DNA of 50,918 nt from a bacterium (GTDB lineage: Bacteria; Babelota; Babeliae; Babelales; JABGSX01): NCBI GenBank assembly GCA_018647505.1, contig JABGSX010000040.1, positions 1-50,918 of the forward strand, in the 5' to 3' direction. A program made the translations under genes and the position numbers. Each line of letters opens with the position of its first letter. Position 1 is the first letter of the stretch. Below, one piece after another: positions 19,649-27,389 of this stretch. Under the pieces are notes generated by a model. It worked only from the letters and a program-made list of their open reading frames with translations. It had not been told where the DNA came from and ran no database searches.

Positions 19649-20200
19649 ATGAACGCAAAAAAAAGGAATATCGTACTACTTTCGAGTCTTTTTGTTTCAT
19701 TACTTTTGTCTTTTTCTATTATCATGTCCACCGACCAAAAGATTTCAACCGTAGAGGTTCAGGCTGGTGAGCTTGTTGACAAGATTACTATTCTGGAGAT
19801 TAAGACAGAACGAATACATGATGAAAATAAATTGAAAAATATTAGGCTGGAGTTGGGTGTTCTTTTAAAGACTTTCTATGAATTTAATCAAACGCCTAAA
19901 CTTTTAGAACTTAAAAATGAGCTTAAAAAACGCAACGAAGCTCTTTGGGAAATTGAAGATGCCATTCGCGACAAAGAAGTTGAAGGAAGAAAAAACAACT
20001 ACTTTGAAAAACTCAACAACTTGGAGCAGCTCAAAGGACAAGAGCTTGTTGATGTTAGAGACTTTCTAAAAGAGTTTGTCTCTATTGCTCGCTCTGTGTA
20101 CTATCGCAATGATGAGCGATGCCAGGTCAAACGAGAAATTAACGAGCATCTTGGATCTCGTCTTTTGGAAGAGAAGTCATACAAAGAATATAAAGCATAA
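19649..20200 (+). CDS. DUF6165-like protein with N-terminal hydrophobic segment
   Basis: VEVQAGELVDKITILEIKTERI...ELKNELKKRNEALWEIEDAIRDKE...ARSVYYRNDERCQVKREIN resembles the DUF6165 family from memory; no search run. Confidence 0.7.
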   Translation: MNAKKRNIVLLSSLFVSLLLSFSIIMSTDQKISTVEVQAGELVDKITILEIKTERIHDENKLKNIRLELGVLLKTFYEFNQTPKLLELKNELKKRNEALWEIEDAIRDKEVEGRKNNYFEKLNNLEQLKGQELVDVRDFLKEFVSIARSVYYRNDERCQVKREINEHLGSRLLEEKSYKEYKA

Positions 20201-20228
20201 TTATTTAAATAAACTTCCGAATTTTAAG

Positions 20229-20253
20229 GGCGTGCCAAAGCACGCCTTTTTTT
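20229..20253 (+). terminator. Rho-independent terminator
   Basis: ggcgtgc-caaa-gcacgcc plus T7. Confidence 0.9.
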
Positions 20254-20320
20254 ATTTAGACATCTTTAGTATCATAAATTACAGTGCTGAAATTAACCCT
20301 TCTTTTTATATGGAAAAAAA

Positions 20321-21736
20321 ATGTCAAAGTTACCAGATATCGATAAAGATTTTGCAAAATGGTACCAAGAAGTTATTTACCAAGCAGAATTGGCAGACCA
20401 GGCTCCTGTTCGTGGATGTATTGTTATTCGACCCTATGGGTGTGCTGTTTGGGAAGAAATAAAAACATACCTAGATGGCCGTATAAAAAAAAATGGAGCA
20501 CAGAACGCTATTTTTCCCCTTTTAATTCCTGAATCATTTTTAAAAAGAGAAGCTGAGCATGTTGAAGGCTTTGCTCCAGAAGTTGCTGTAGTAACTTATG
20601 CAGGTGGAAAAAAGCTTGAAGAACCCTTGGTTATAAGGCCTACTTCAGAAACTATTGTTCACCATATGTTTGCAAGGTGGATAAAATCATGGAGGGATTT
20701 GCCTTTAAAAATTAATCAGTGGGCAAATGTTGTGCGGTGGGAATTGAGACCAAGAGCATTTTTGCGAACAACAGAATTTTTTTGGCAAGAGGGGCATACT
20801 GCTCATGAAACAAAAGAAGAGGCTCACTCACAAGTGTTAACTATGTTAGATGAATATGCAAAGCTTGCCGAGGACATGCTGGCTATTCCGGTAATTAAAG
20901 GGCCAAAGACTGAAGCTGAAAAATTCCCCGGGGGAGAAACAACCTATTGCTTTGAGGCTATTATGTATGACGGCAAAGCTCTCCAAATGGGAACATCACA
21001 TCTTTTGGCACAAGGTTTTGCTAAATCTTTTGAAATTATGTTTCAAAATAGAGAAGGCAAAAACGCTTATCCGTACCTTACAAGCTGGGGGGTAACAACA
21101 AGATTGGTTGGAGCAATCATTGCTACTCACGGTGATAATAAGGGCTTAATAATTCCCCCAAATATTGCCCCAATACAAGTAGTTATTGTACCAATATACA
21201 AAAAGGGGTCTTCTTCAGAAGAAATTAATAAAAAAGCACAAGAGCTAAAAAGTTCGCTAAAAAAAATTAGAGTTGAAGTTGACTCAGATGAGTCAAAATC
21301 TCCAGGTGCAAAGTTTTATAAATGGGAACTTAAGGGAGTTCCAATAAGAATTGAGGTTGGGCCACGAGATATAGAAAATAACCAAGCCGTTGTTGTTGAC
21401 AGAATTGAAAACAAAAAAGAGTTTGTTCCCTTTGACAAGCTAAACAAATTCATTGCTGATAAACTTGAAGAATTACACAAATCTCTTTTTGATCGTGCTC
21501 TTAAAAGACAAAAAGAACGTTGGCACCAAGGAGAAAAACTTTCTGATTTTGGGCCAGACATGGATAAAAAGTCGTACTGTTACCAAACAGGGTGGTGCGG
21601 TTGCCCAGAATGCGAAGTTAAACTACAAAAATATAAAGGTAGCGTTCGCTGCATTTTAAAGGAAAATAAACACAAAGAATGTTTTGGGTGTAGCAAAGAA
21701 AGCAAATCTGACGTATTTGTAGCAAAGGCATACTAG
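20321..21736 (+). CDS. proS: Prolyl-tRNA synthetase (short, archaeal/eukaryotic-like type)
   Basis: RPTSETIVHHMFARWIKSWRDLPLKINQW, LRPRAFLRTTEFFWQEGHTAH, C-terminal Cys-rich Zn-like domain. Confidence 0.95.
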   Translation: MSKLPDIDKDFAKWYQEVIYQAELADQAPVRGCIVIRPYGCAVWEEIKTYLDGRIKKNGAQNAIFPLLIPESFLKREAEHVEGFAPEVAVVTYAGGKKLEEPLVIRPTSETIVHHMFARWIKSWRDLPLKINQWANVVRWELRPRAFLRTTEFFWQEGHTAHETKEEAHSQVLTMLDEYAKLAEDMLAIPVIKGPKTEAEKFPGGETTYCFEAIMYDGKALQMGTSHLLAQGFAKSFEIMFQNREGKNAYPYLTSWGVTTRLVGAIIATHGDNKGLIIPPNIAPIQVVIVPIYKKGSSSEEINKKAQELKSSLKKIRVEVDSDESKSPGAKFYKWELKGVPIRIEVGPRDIENNQAVVVDRIENKKEFVPFDKLNKFIADKLEELHKSLFDRALKRQKERWHQGEKLSDFGPDMDKKSYCYQTGWCGCPECEVKLQKYKGSVRCILKENKHKECFGCSKESKSDVFVAKAY

Positions 21737-21765
21737 TTTATAAAATTTTAGGAAGCGGTTGATCT

Positions 21766-22371
21766 TTATGGGAAGTTTTTGTCTAAATCAATTTGGGCAA
21801 ACTCTCCCTCTCCGCTTATCTGCATTGTAAATTTTATAATACCTAGGGACTTTAAAAATTCGAATATTTTTTTTCGTCCTTTAGAAACATCGGTATTGCA
21901 ATCTATTAGCTCTATCTCAGCAAATAGGCCTTGGTTGTAATGTGTTTTTCTGTTGCTTTTTACTTGATCTATTACTATTTCAAGACTGTCAGTCTTATAT
22001 TTTTGACGTTTTTTCTCCATAGTTTGGTCTTCTATAAAACCAATTTCTTTAAAAAGGCTTAGAGCAGATTCCCCGCTACTTACAGAATATTCAATCTCGT
22101 CACAGTGAGTTGTCATACCAGTGCCTTTGTCTTGATACCAATTTTTAAAGCAAACAGAATCACCGTTTTTATCAAATCTAACACGAAGATATTTTAATGC
22201 GTCTTTTTGGCCAGTTTTGTTTTTAAAGAAAAAGCTTGAACTTGGATTGTCTATGTATACATTTTTTTGCTCAAATTGTCCGCAATATTTGCTATTCTTG
22301 TTTAGCCAGTCTTCCATTATTATTTTTTGTTCTTCAGATATTTTAATCTTTATTTCTATTTCTTGTTGCAT
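21766..22371 (-). CDS. CYTH-domain protein (class IV adenylate cyclase-like)
   Basis: N-terminal EIEIKIKI motif, LRVRFD, later E-rich strands (EIVIDQVK, FAEIELI) typical of CYTH/CyaB. Confidence 0.75.
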   Translation of the reverse strand: MQQEIEIKIKISEEQKIIMEDWLNKNSKYCGQFEQKNVYIDNPSSSFFFKNKTGQKDALKYLRVRFDKNGDSVCFKNWYQDKGTGMTTHCDEIEYSVSSGESALSLFKEIGFIEDQTMEKKRQKYKTDSLEIVIDQVKSNRKTHYNQGLFAEIELIDCNTDVSKGRKKIFEFLKSLGIIKFTMQISGEGEFAQIDLDKNFP

Positions 22372-22534
22372 TGAATACCTTTTGATTTTTAAGATTTTTA
22401 GTAAATATTAGCTTGTATTTTTATTTCAGGCAACAACCAACTCTAAAGTTCTTTGCAAGGAAAAAACTGTACAAAAACAGTCTTTTTGTGTACTATTAGA
22501 AATATAAAATTTGTTTTATTGGAGGTTATTTATC

Positions 22535-23521
22535 ATGAAAAGAATTTTAACTTTTCTTATTTTTTCTTTATTATCTCTCAATTTTGTTGGCGCATTATCA
22601 ATGGCCGTGGAAGAGGAAAAGGTTGCATTTTTGGTCCAGGGCGGAGAAATTGTTTCGGTTGACAGATCACTTGTTAATAGTGTTACAAAATTGCCTGAGG
22701 TAAAAAGCTTTTTAAACTTAGAGAACGTCTCTAAAGATGTTTTTTTAAAAATATTGTCAACTAATGCAGCGGCAAATGAAGCCAACGAGTTCGATGAACA
22801 CGACCTTTCTGAAATTGTAAGAACTTTTTTTGATGGTTATTCTGGAGACACATTTTTTCTATTTTTGAATGATTATTTGCAGGCTATTAGACTTTTGCGG
22901 GTTCGGGATGAAATAAAGGCTTCCTTTTTTGAACATTATATAAGAATGCCAATTTTCATTTGCTTAATGGAGATTGAAGTCATTGCCTTGGAAATAGAAT
23001 ATAGCGATTTTGTAACTGATTTTATAAAAGAAAAACTTGCAGTATTTTTTGTTGCAACTGGTGATTTGTCAGCAAAGCAACTTTTGGTTTTGTTTTCGAT
23101 TTTGTGTTTTGATGCAGATATGCCGGATAGAATTCAAGACTCTATAGTTGATGTTTATGTAAGTCTACCGGATCACATAAAAGCAAATGATTTTGTTGTG
23201 AAAAAAATGCGAGCAAGAGCAGACCGAATGCTAGACCAAGCCGCTGCGATTGAAGCAGCGCAGGCCGTACACGATGGTGGTGCTTTAGCCAGAGAGGATT
23301 ATGCACCGGGAAGAAGAATGGGTGTTTTAGATCCACCAGAATTTATTGACTTCAGTCATTTACCAGTAGCTGTTCCAGCTGTAGCTTTAAGAAGAAGCAG
23401 CAGAAGAAGAAACAACGTTGTAATAAAAGTATTTAGGGTTCTAAGCAATCCAAAGGCATGGGTCGTTGCAGGAGTAGCAATAGCTACAATTTGTGTTGCT
23501 AGAAAATTAACACGCAAATAA
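22535..23521 (+). CDS. Hypothetical secreted/membrane protein with C-terminal hydrophobic anchor
   Basis: RBS ggagg before ATG 22535 (track start 22511 is upstream); signal MKRILTFLIFSLLSLNFVGA; C-terminal AWVVAGVAIATICVARKLTRK. Confidence 0.75.
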   Translation: MKRILTFLIFSLLSLNFVGALSMAVEEEKVAFLVQGGEIVSVDRSLVNSVTKLPEVKSFLNLENVSKDVFLKILSTNAAANEANEFDEHDLSEIVRTFFDGYSGDTFFLFLNDYLQAIRLLRVRDEIKASFFEHYIRMPIFICLMEIEVIALEIEYSDFVTDFIKEKLAVFFVATGDLSAKQLLVLFSILCFDADMPDRIQDSIVDVYVSLPDHIKANDFVVKKMRARADRMLDQAAAIEAAQAVHDGGALAREDYAPGRRMGVLDPPEFIDFSHLPVAVPAVALRRSSRRRNNVVIKVFRVLSNPKAWVVAGVAIATICVARKLTRK

Positions 23522-23551
23522 CACTTACAAAACTTTATAAAATAAGCTTAC

Positions 23552-23588
23552 AGGCACAGAATATTAGTATTCTGTGCCTATTTTCTTG
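23552..23588 (+). terminator. Rho-independent terminator
   Basis: aggcacagaata-ttag-tattctgtgcct, 12-bp stem, then attttctt. Confidence 0.85.
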
Positions 23589-23655
23589 AGGTATTTTAAA
23601 AAGGCCTTTAGAATATGGTTTTATATATATGCACATTTAAAAAGGGGAAAATTGC

Positions 23656-24558
23656 GTGAATATAAAGTCACTAATAAATCATTTTGCAACCTATCTTTTA
23701 ACACAAAAGCGCGTAGCCCATAATACTTATTCAGCCTATTGCAAAGACCTGGAACAATTTGAGGAGTTTTTGACAGAACAAAAAATTGAATTAGAAAGCT
23801 TGTCATACAAAACCATAAAATTATTTTTATCGCATCTTAAGAACCATAACATTGGACCAAGGAGTCTTTCTAGAAAAATTTCAACACTAAAAGCCTTTTT
23901 TTCTTATGCTAATCAAAATTATAATGTTCAAAATTTTATGGTTAATATTGGATTTCCTAAGTTAGAAAAAAAGCTTCCACGACATCTTGTTGAAAACGAG
24001 GTAATACAGCTTATGCAAAAAGCTGAAGAAGATGCTAGCCCAACAGGAATTAGAAACAAAACAATGTTACATTTGCTATATGCAACAGGACTTAGAATTA
24101 GCGAGTTAGTTAATTTAAAAATACCATCTATTAACTTTGAAACAGGAATGATATTAGTTGATGGAAAAGGGGGGAAACAAAGAGTTGTACCATTACCACA
24201 GCCAACAATAAAGCTTCTTAAAAGTTATATTGAAAATACGCACGAGCAATTAACACCAGGACGCCCACCTTTAGATTTTCTTTTTCCAACAGTGTACAAA
24301 AACTTAGTAAAATCAATTACGCGACAAGCATTTTGGATGATTCTACGAAAACTTGTAAAAGGCACAAGTTTGGAAAATAATTTATCCCCTCATAAATTAC
24401 GTCATACTCTGGCAACACACTTGCTGTATAAGGGGGTTGACCTGCGATCATTGCAGATTTTGCTTGGACATGAAAACCTTTCAACCGTGCAGATTTATAC
24501 CCACCTTGAAGTTAAGCATTTGCGAAAAATTTACGATAAAAAGCACCCACGGTCTTGA
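23656..24558 (+). CDS. xerC: Tyrosine recombinase XerC/XerD type (GTG start)
   Basis: LLYATGLRISELVNLK; HKLRHTLATHLL; LQILLGHENLSTVQIYTHL catalytic boxes. XerC versus XerD not resolved. Confidence 0.9.
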   Translation: MNIKSLINHFATYLLTQKRVAHNTYSAYCKDLEQFEEFLTEQKIELESLSYKTIKLFLSHLKNHNIGPRSLSRKISTLKAFFSYANQNYNVQNFMVNIGFPKLEKKLPRHLVENEVIQLMQKAEEDASPTGIRNKTMLHLLYATGLRISELVNLKIPSINFETGMILVDGKGGKQRVVPLPQPTIKLLKSYIENTHEQLTPGRPPLDFLFPTVYKNLVKSITRQAFWMILRKLVKGTSLENNLSPHKLRHTLATHLLYKGVDLRSLQILLGHENLSTVQIYTHLEVKHLRKIYDKKHPRS

Positions 24559-24583
24559 AAATTATTGATATTTAAATTTATTA

Positions 24584-24646
24584 AATGCTACCTTTTTATT
24601 AATAAAGTGATTTTTGTATTTTTAATAAAAAAGGTAGCATTTTCTT
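24584..24646 (+). terminator. Long hairpin / probable terminator
   Basis: aatgctacctttttattaa...ttaataaaaaaggtagcatt (one bulge), then tttctt. Confidence 0.7.
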
Positions 24647-24707
24647 AAATTAATCAAGATTCTGACTATGAAGGTGCTATAGAATAATTAAATTTAAAGA
24701 TATAAAA

Positions 24708-24736
24708 AAGAGCCAGAATAACACTGGCTCTTTTTG
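24708..24736 (+). terminator. Rho-independent terminator
   Basis: aagagccag-aataaca-ctggctctt followed by ttt. Confidence 0.8.
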
Positions 24737-24771
24737 TTTCAATAGAAACTTCTAATTTTCTGTGCCCATAT

Positions 24772-24777
24772 TATAAT
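24772..24777 (+). promoter_or_regulatory. Candidate -10 element upstream of dnaN
   Basis: Consensus TATAAT about 55 nt upstream of dnaN start; no strong -35. Confidence 0.4.
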
Positions 24778-24831
24778 TAGACTTGTTAGAAAGTTACAAT
24801 AAAATCGGCAAAATTATACCAAGGGCACAAG

Positions 24832-25962
24832 ATGGAAAACTCGTTTGTTGTTGATCAGAAATCTATAATTTCAATATTAAGTTTTATGCAGCCTATATGC
24901 ACAAAAAGGACAACTGTTGATGCAACAAATTCTATTTTATTCAACGTTGGGCATAAAGAATTAATATTAAAAAGCACGGACTTAGAAATTAGTCTTCAGG
25001 CCAGTTGCGATGTTATTGAGAGTTCGTTGACAGATCCACAAGTGTTTTTGGTTTCGGGTAAAAGGATTTTTGAATTATTAAAAGAACTTGATGGTCAAAT
25101 AACCTTTACTCTTGCTGAAAATCAAATCAACTTTAAGGCTGGCAACAATGTTAACCTTTCTTTAAATCTAAAAAACCCCGAAGACTTTCCTCCGTTTCCT
25201 GAACGTATTGAAAATATGATGAGCTTGGACGCATCTTTTATGTCTAATTCTCTTGGTAAGGTGGCATTTGTAATACCACAAAATAACGCAAACCCTTCAT
25301 TAAACGGATTGTTTGTAGAAATAGATGATAAAGAATTAAAAATGACAGCAACTGACGGGCACTGTCTTGCTCAGGTAAAAACAAAAAAATATACACTTGG
25401 GGAAGAAAAAAAGTGGTTACTTCCTCGTAGAGCAATTTTTGAACTAAGAAAACTATTAGAAGTGGTGCCAGAGGGTTCTGAAGTTTTTGTTGGAACTTGC
25501 GGCAATCAATTGGTGTTTTCTGGAGGAATATTTAATTTTTTCACAAAACTTCTTGCTGATTCTTTTCCAAAATACCAAACAATAATGGATAAAAAGAATT
25601 TTATGCCAGCATCGGTTGACAGACAAAGCTTTATAAAAACATTAAGACGTTCTACATGTCTTTTATCCGGTCAATTTATTGCAACTAGATTTGAATTTGA
25701 AAAGGACTCGGTAAGCGTTTCTTTGCAAAATAATGAAGTGGGAACGCTAAAAGAAGAACTTGCTATCTCTGGATTTGAAAAAGAAGGGGTAGACATTCGT
25801 TTTTATGCTCCATACTTGTTAAGTGGCCTTCAAGTATTACCTGCGGAGAAGGTTAATTTTTTTCTTCACAATCCAGCAAAGCCTATCATTTTTGAGGCCG
25901 AGCAAGCAGATGCAAGTATGACATATCTTGTAATGCCTGTTTCACCAACAAGTGGCAGCTAA
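24832..25962 (+). CDS. dnaN: DNA polymerase III beta subunit (sliding clamp)
   Basis: Full-length clamp architecture (STDLEISL, NPSLNGLFVEI...TDGHCLA, C-terminal MTYLVMPV). Confidence 0.93.
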   Translation: MENSFVVDQKSIISILSFMQPICTKRTTVDATNSILFNVGHKELILKSTDLEISLQASCDVIESSLTDPQVFLVSGKRIFELLKELDGQITFTLAENQINFKAGNNVNLSLNLKNPEDFPPFPERIENMMSLDASFMSNSLGKVAFVIPQNNANPSLNGLFVEIDDKELKMTATDGHCLAQVKTKKYTLGEEKKWLLPRRAIFELRKLLEVVPEGSEVFVGTCGNQLVFSGGIFNFFTKLLADSFPKYQTIMDKKNFMPASVDRQSFIKTLRRSTCLLSGQFIATRFEFEKDSVSVSLQNNEVGTLKEELAISGFEKEGVDIRFYAPYLLSGLQVLPAEKVNFFLHNPAKPIIFEAEQADASMTYLVMPVSPTSGS

Positions 25963-25964
25963 AT

Positions 25965-27050
25965 GTGCAAATAAAAAGAGTTCATCTGAAAAGTTTTAGA
26001 TGTTTTTCTTCTTTCGATATTGAGTTTGATTCGCCGTGCATACTCATTGAAGGAGCAAATGGATCGGGAAAAACCACTATTCTTGAGGCTATACATTATT
26101 TGTCATATGTAAGGTCTTTTAGAACTTTTTCACCAAATGATTTGTTTCAATTTGATCATGACAGTTTTTTTATTAAGGTTTATTACGAAACCTATATAGA
26201 GGACCAAATTTTGCATAATCAGGTTCAGGCGGGAGTAGAAGGCAAAAAAAAGCTAGTCAAAGTAGACAATAAGACTGTTACATCTTATAAAGAGCTTGTT
26301 GACCACTACCGTGTTGTAACTCTTACAGAGGATGATCTATCTCTTGTAAAAGGTGCACCAGAAGGGCGTCGAAATTTTATTGACCAGGCTGCGAGTCTTG
26401 CTAATCCTTTGTTTTTAAAAAAAATAAGATTTTTTAAAAAAATCCTACAAAACCGTAACTCAATGCTGCAATCAGATAATATAAACCAAGAAATGTACAA
26501 TCTTTGGACAGAAAAGCTTTGGCAAGAATCGGTTGATATTCAAAAAGAAAGAAAAGTTCTTCTAAAAGAGATTCAAGATATTGTGCAACAACTTGTAGAA
26601 AAATATTTCAGCAGTGAATTTTCTATTAAGCTTTCTTATAAGCAAAATAAAATAAAAAAAAATATGTCGTTCGAAGATTTTTTGATAGAAAACCCTTTTT
26701 TGCAAGAGCAAGAAACAAGAATTCGAAGATCTCTTTTCGGTGCACATTTAGATGATATAATAATTTCGTTTAATGACAAAAAATCTCGCCATTTTGCATC
26801 TAGAGGGCAGCAAAAATTAATTGTCGTTCTTTTAAAAATTGCACAGCTTAAGCAGCTAGAAATCAAAAAAGGGGAGGCTATTTTTTTGTTGGATGATTTT
26901 GCAACAGATTTTGATGAGACTAAAATGAAGCTAATTCTTAAAGCCTTAGAAAATTTAAAAGGGCAGATTATTCTTACATGTCCCTTGGGAAACAGCAAGC
27001 TTAAAAATCTTTTGAAAAAATATAAATTTCAAACAATTTCTCTGGATTAA
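25965..27050 (+). CDS. recF: DNA replication/repair protein RecF (GTG start)
   Basis: GANGSGKTTILEAIHYLSYVRSFR Walker A; ASRGQQKLIVVLLKIAQ signature; FLLDDFATDFD Walker B; follows dnaN. Confidence 0.93.
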   Translation: MQIKRVHLKSFRCFSSFDIEFDSPCILIEGANGSGKTTILEAIHYLSYVRSFRTFSPNDLFQFDHDSFFIKVYYETYIEDQILHNQVQAGVEGKKKLVKVDNKTVTSYKELVDHYRVVTLTEDDLSLVKGAPEGRRNFIDQAASLANPLFLKKIRFFKKILQNRNSMLQSDNINQEMYNLWTEKLWQESVDIQKERKVLLKEIQDIVQQLVEKYFSSEFSIKLSYKQNKIKKNMSFEDFLIENPFLQEQETRIRRSLFGAHLDDIIISFNDKKSRHFASRGQQKLIVVLLKIAQLKQLEIKKGEAIFLLDDFATDFDETKMKLILKALENLKGQIILTCPLGNSKLKNLLKKYKFQTISLD

Positions 27051-27096
27051 TTTACAAAATTCCATAAACTATAAATTAATTGAAATTACTTTTTTA

Positions 27097-27118
27097 AATT
27101 GTTACAATTGTAACAATT
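27097..27118. promoter_or_regulatory. Perfect 22-bp palindrome, candidate operator
   Basis: aattgttacaattgtaacaatt is its own reverse complement. Confidence 0.5.
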
Positions 27119-27159
27119 ATGTTTTTTAAAAAAATAAAATTTTTAAATCGTGCAAAAAT

Positions 27160-27189
27160 TTGACATTTATTAAAAAACAAACATACTTA
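27160..27189 (+). promoter_or_regulatory. Candidate sigma70-type promoter
   Basis: TTGACA (27160-27165), 18-nt spacer, TACTTA (27184-27189). Confidence 0.45.
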
Positions 27190-27194
27190 GAACT

Positions 27195-27295
27195 GAAGAT
27201 CCGGTTTTTGAAACAAGATCTTCAATTTAACTTAGGCTTCATTACTACTCTCCTTTTTTCCACCGTGTTGATTCGTCAACGCGGTGGTTTTGTTT
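27195..27295 (+). ncRNA. Candidate small structured RNA / leader
   Basis: Lies between the candidate promoter and a strong terminator; internal gaagatc-cg-gttt-ttg-aaac-aa-gatcttc stem; no ORF. Confidence 0.3.
27260..27295 (+). terminator. Rho-independent terminator with UUCG loop
   Basis: ccaccgtgttga-ttcg-tcaacgcggtgg (12-bp stem, one G-U), then ttttgtttt; also T-rich on the other flank. Confidence 0.85.
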
Positions 27296-27389
27296 TGCGC
27301 AAAAATCATTAAAAGGGTATTGATTTATTTTTTTTGTCGTTTTAGATTAAGAACGGTTTTTTGTTTAATATCTCGTAAAGGGAGAGATT

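Noticed and set aside
18803-19731. Antisense ORFs 18803-19258 and 19162-19731
   Set aside because: Opposite strand of well-supported TPR-GT and DUF6165-like genes; no recognisable domain.
20076-20462. ORF of 128 aa overlapping the DUF6165-like gene end and proS start
   Set aside because: Crosses a strong terminator (20229-20253) and lies out of frame with two confident genes.
23656-24558. Xer-type recombinase considered as an integrase marking a mobile island
   Set aside because: Housekeeping XerC/D size and motifs; no att repeats, tRNA or phage genes nearby.
24559-27389. oriC near dnaN-recF
   Set aside because: AT-rich gaps flank the genes, but I found no cluster of TTATCCACA-type DnaA boxes and dnaA is absent. 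A GC-skew plot would decide.
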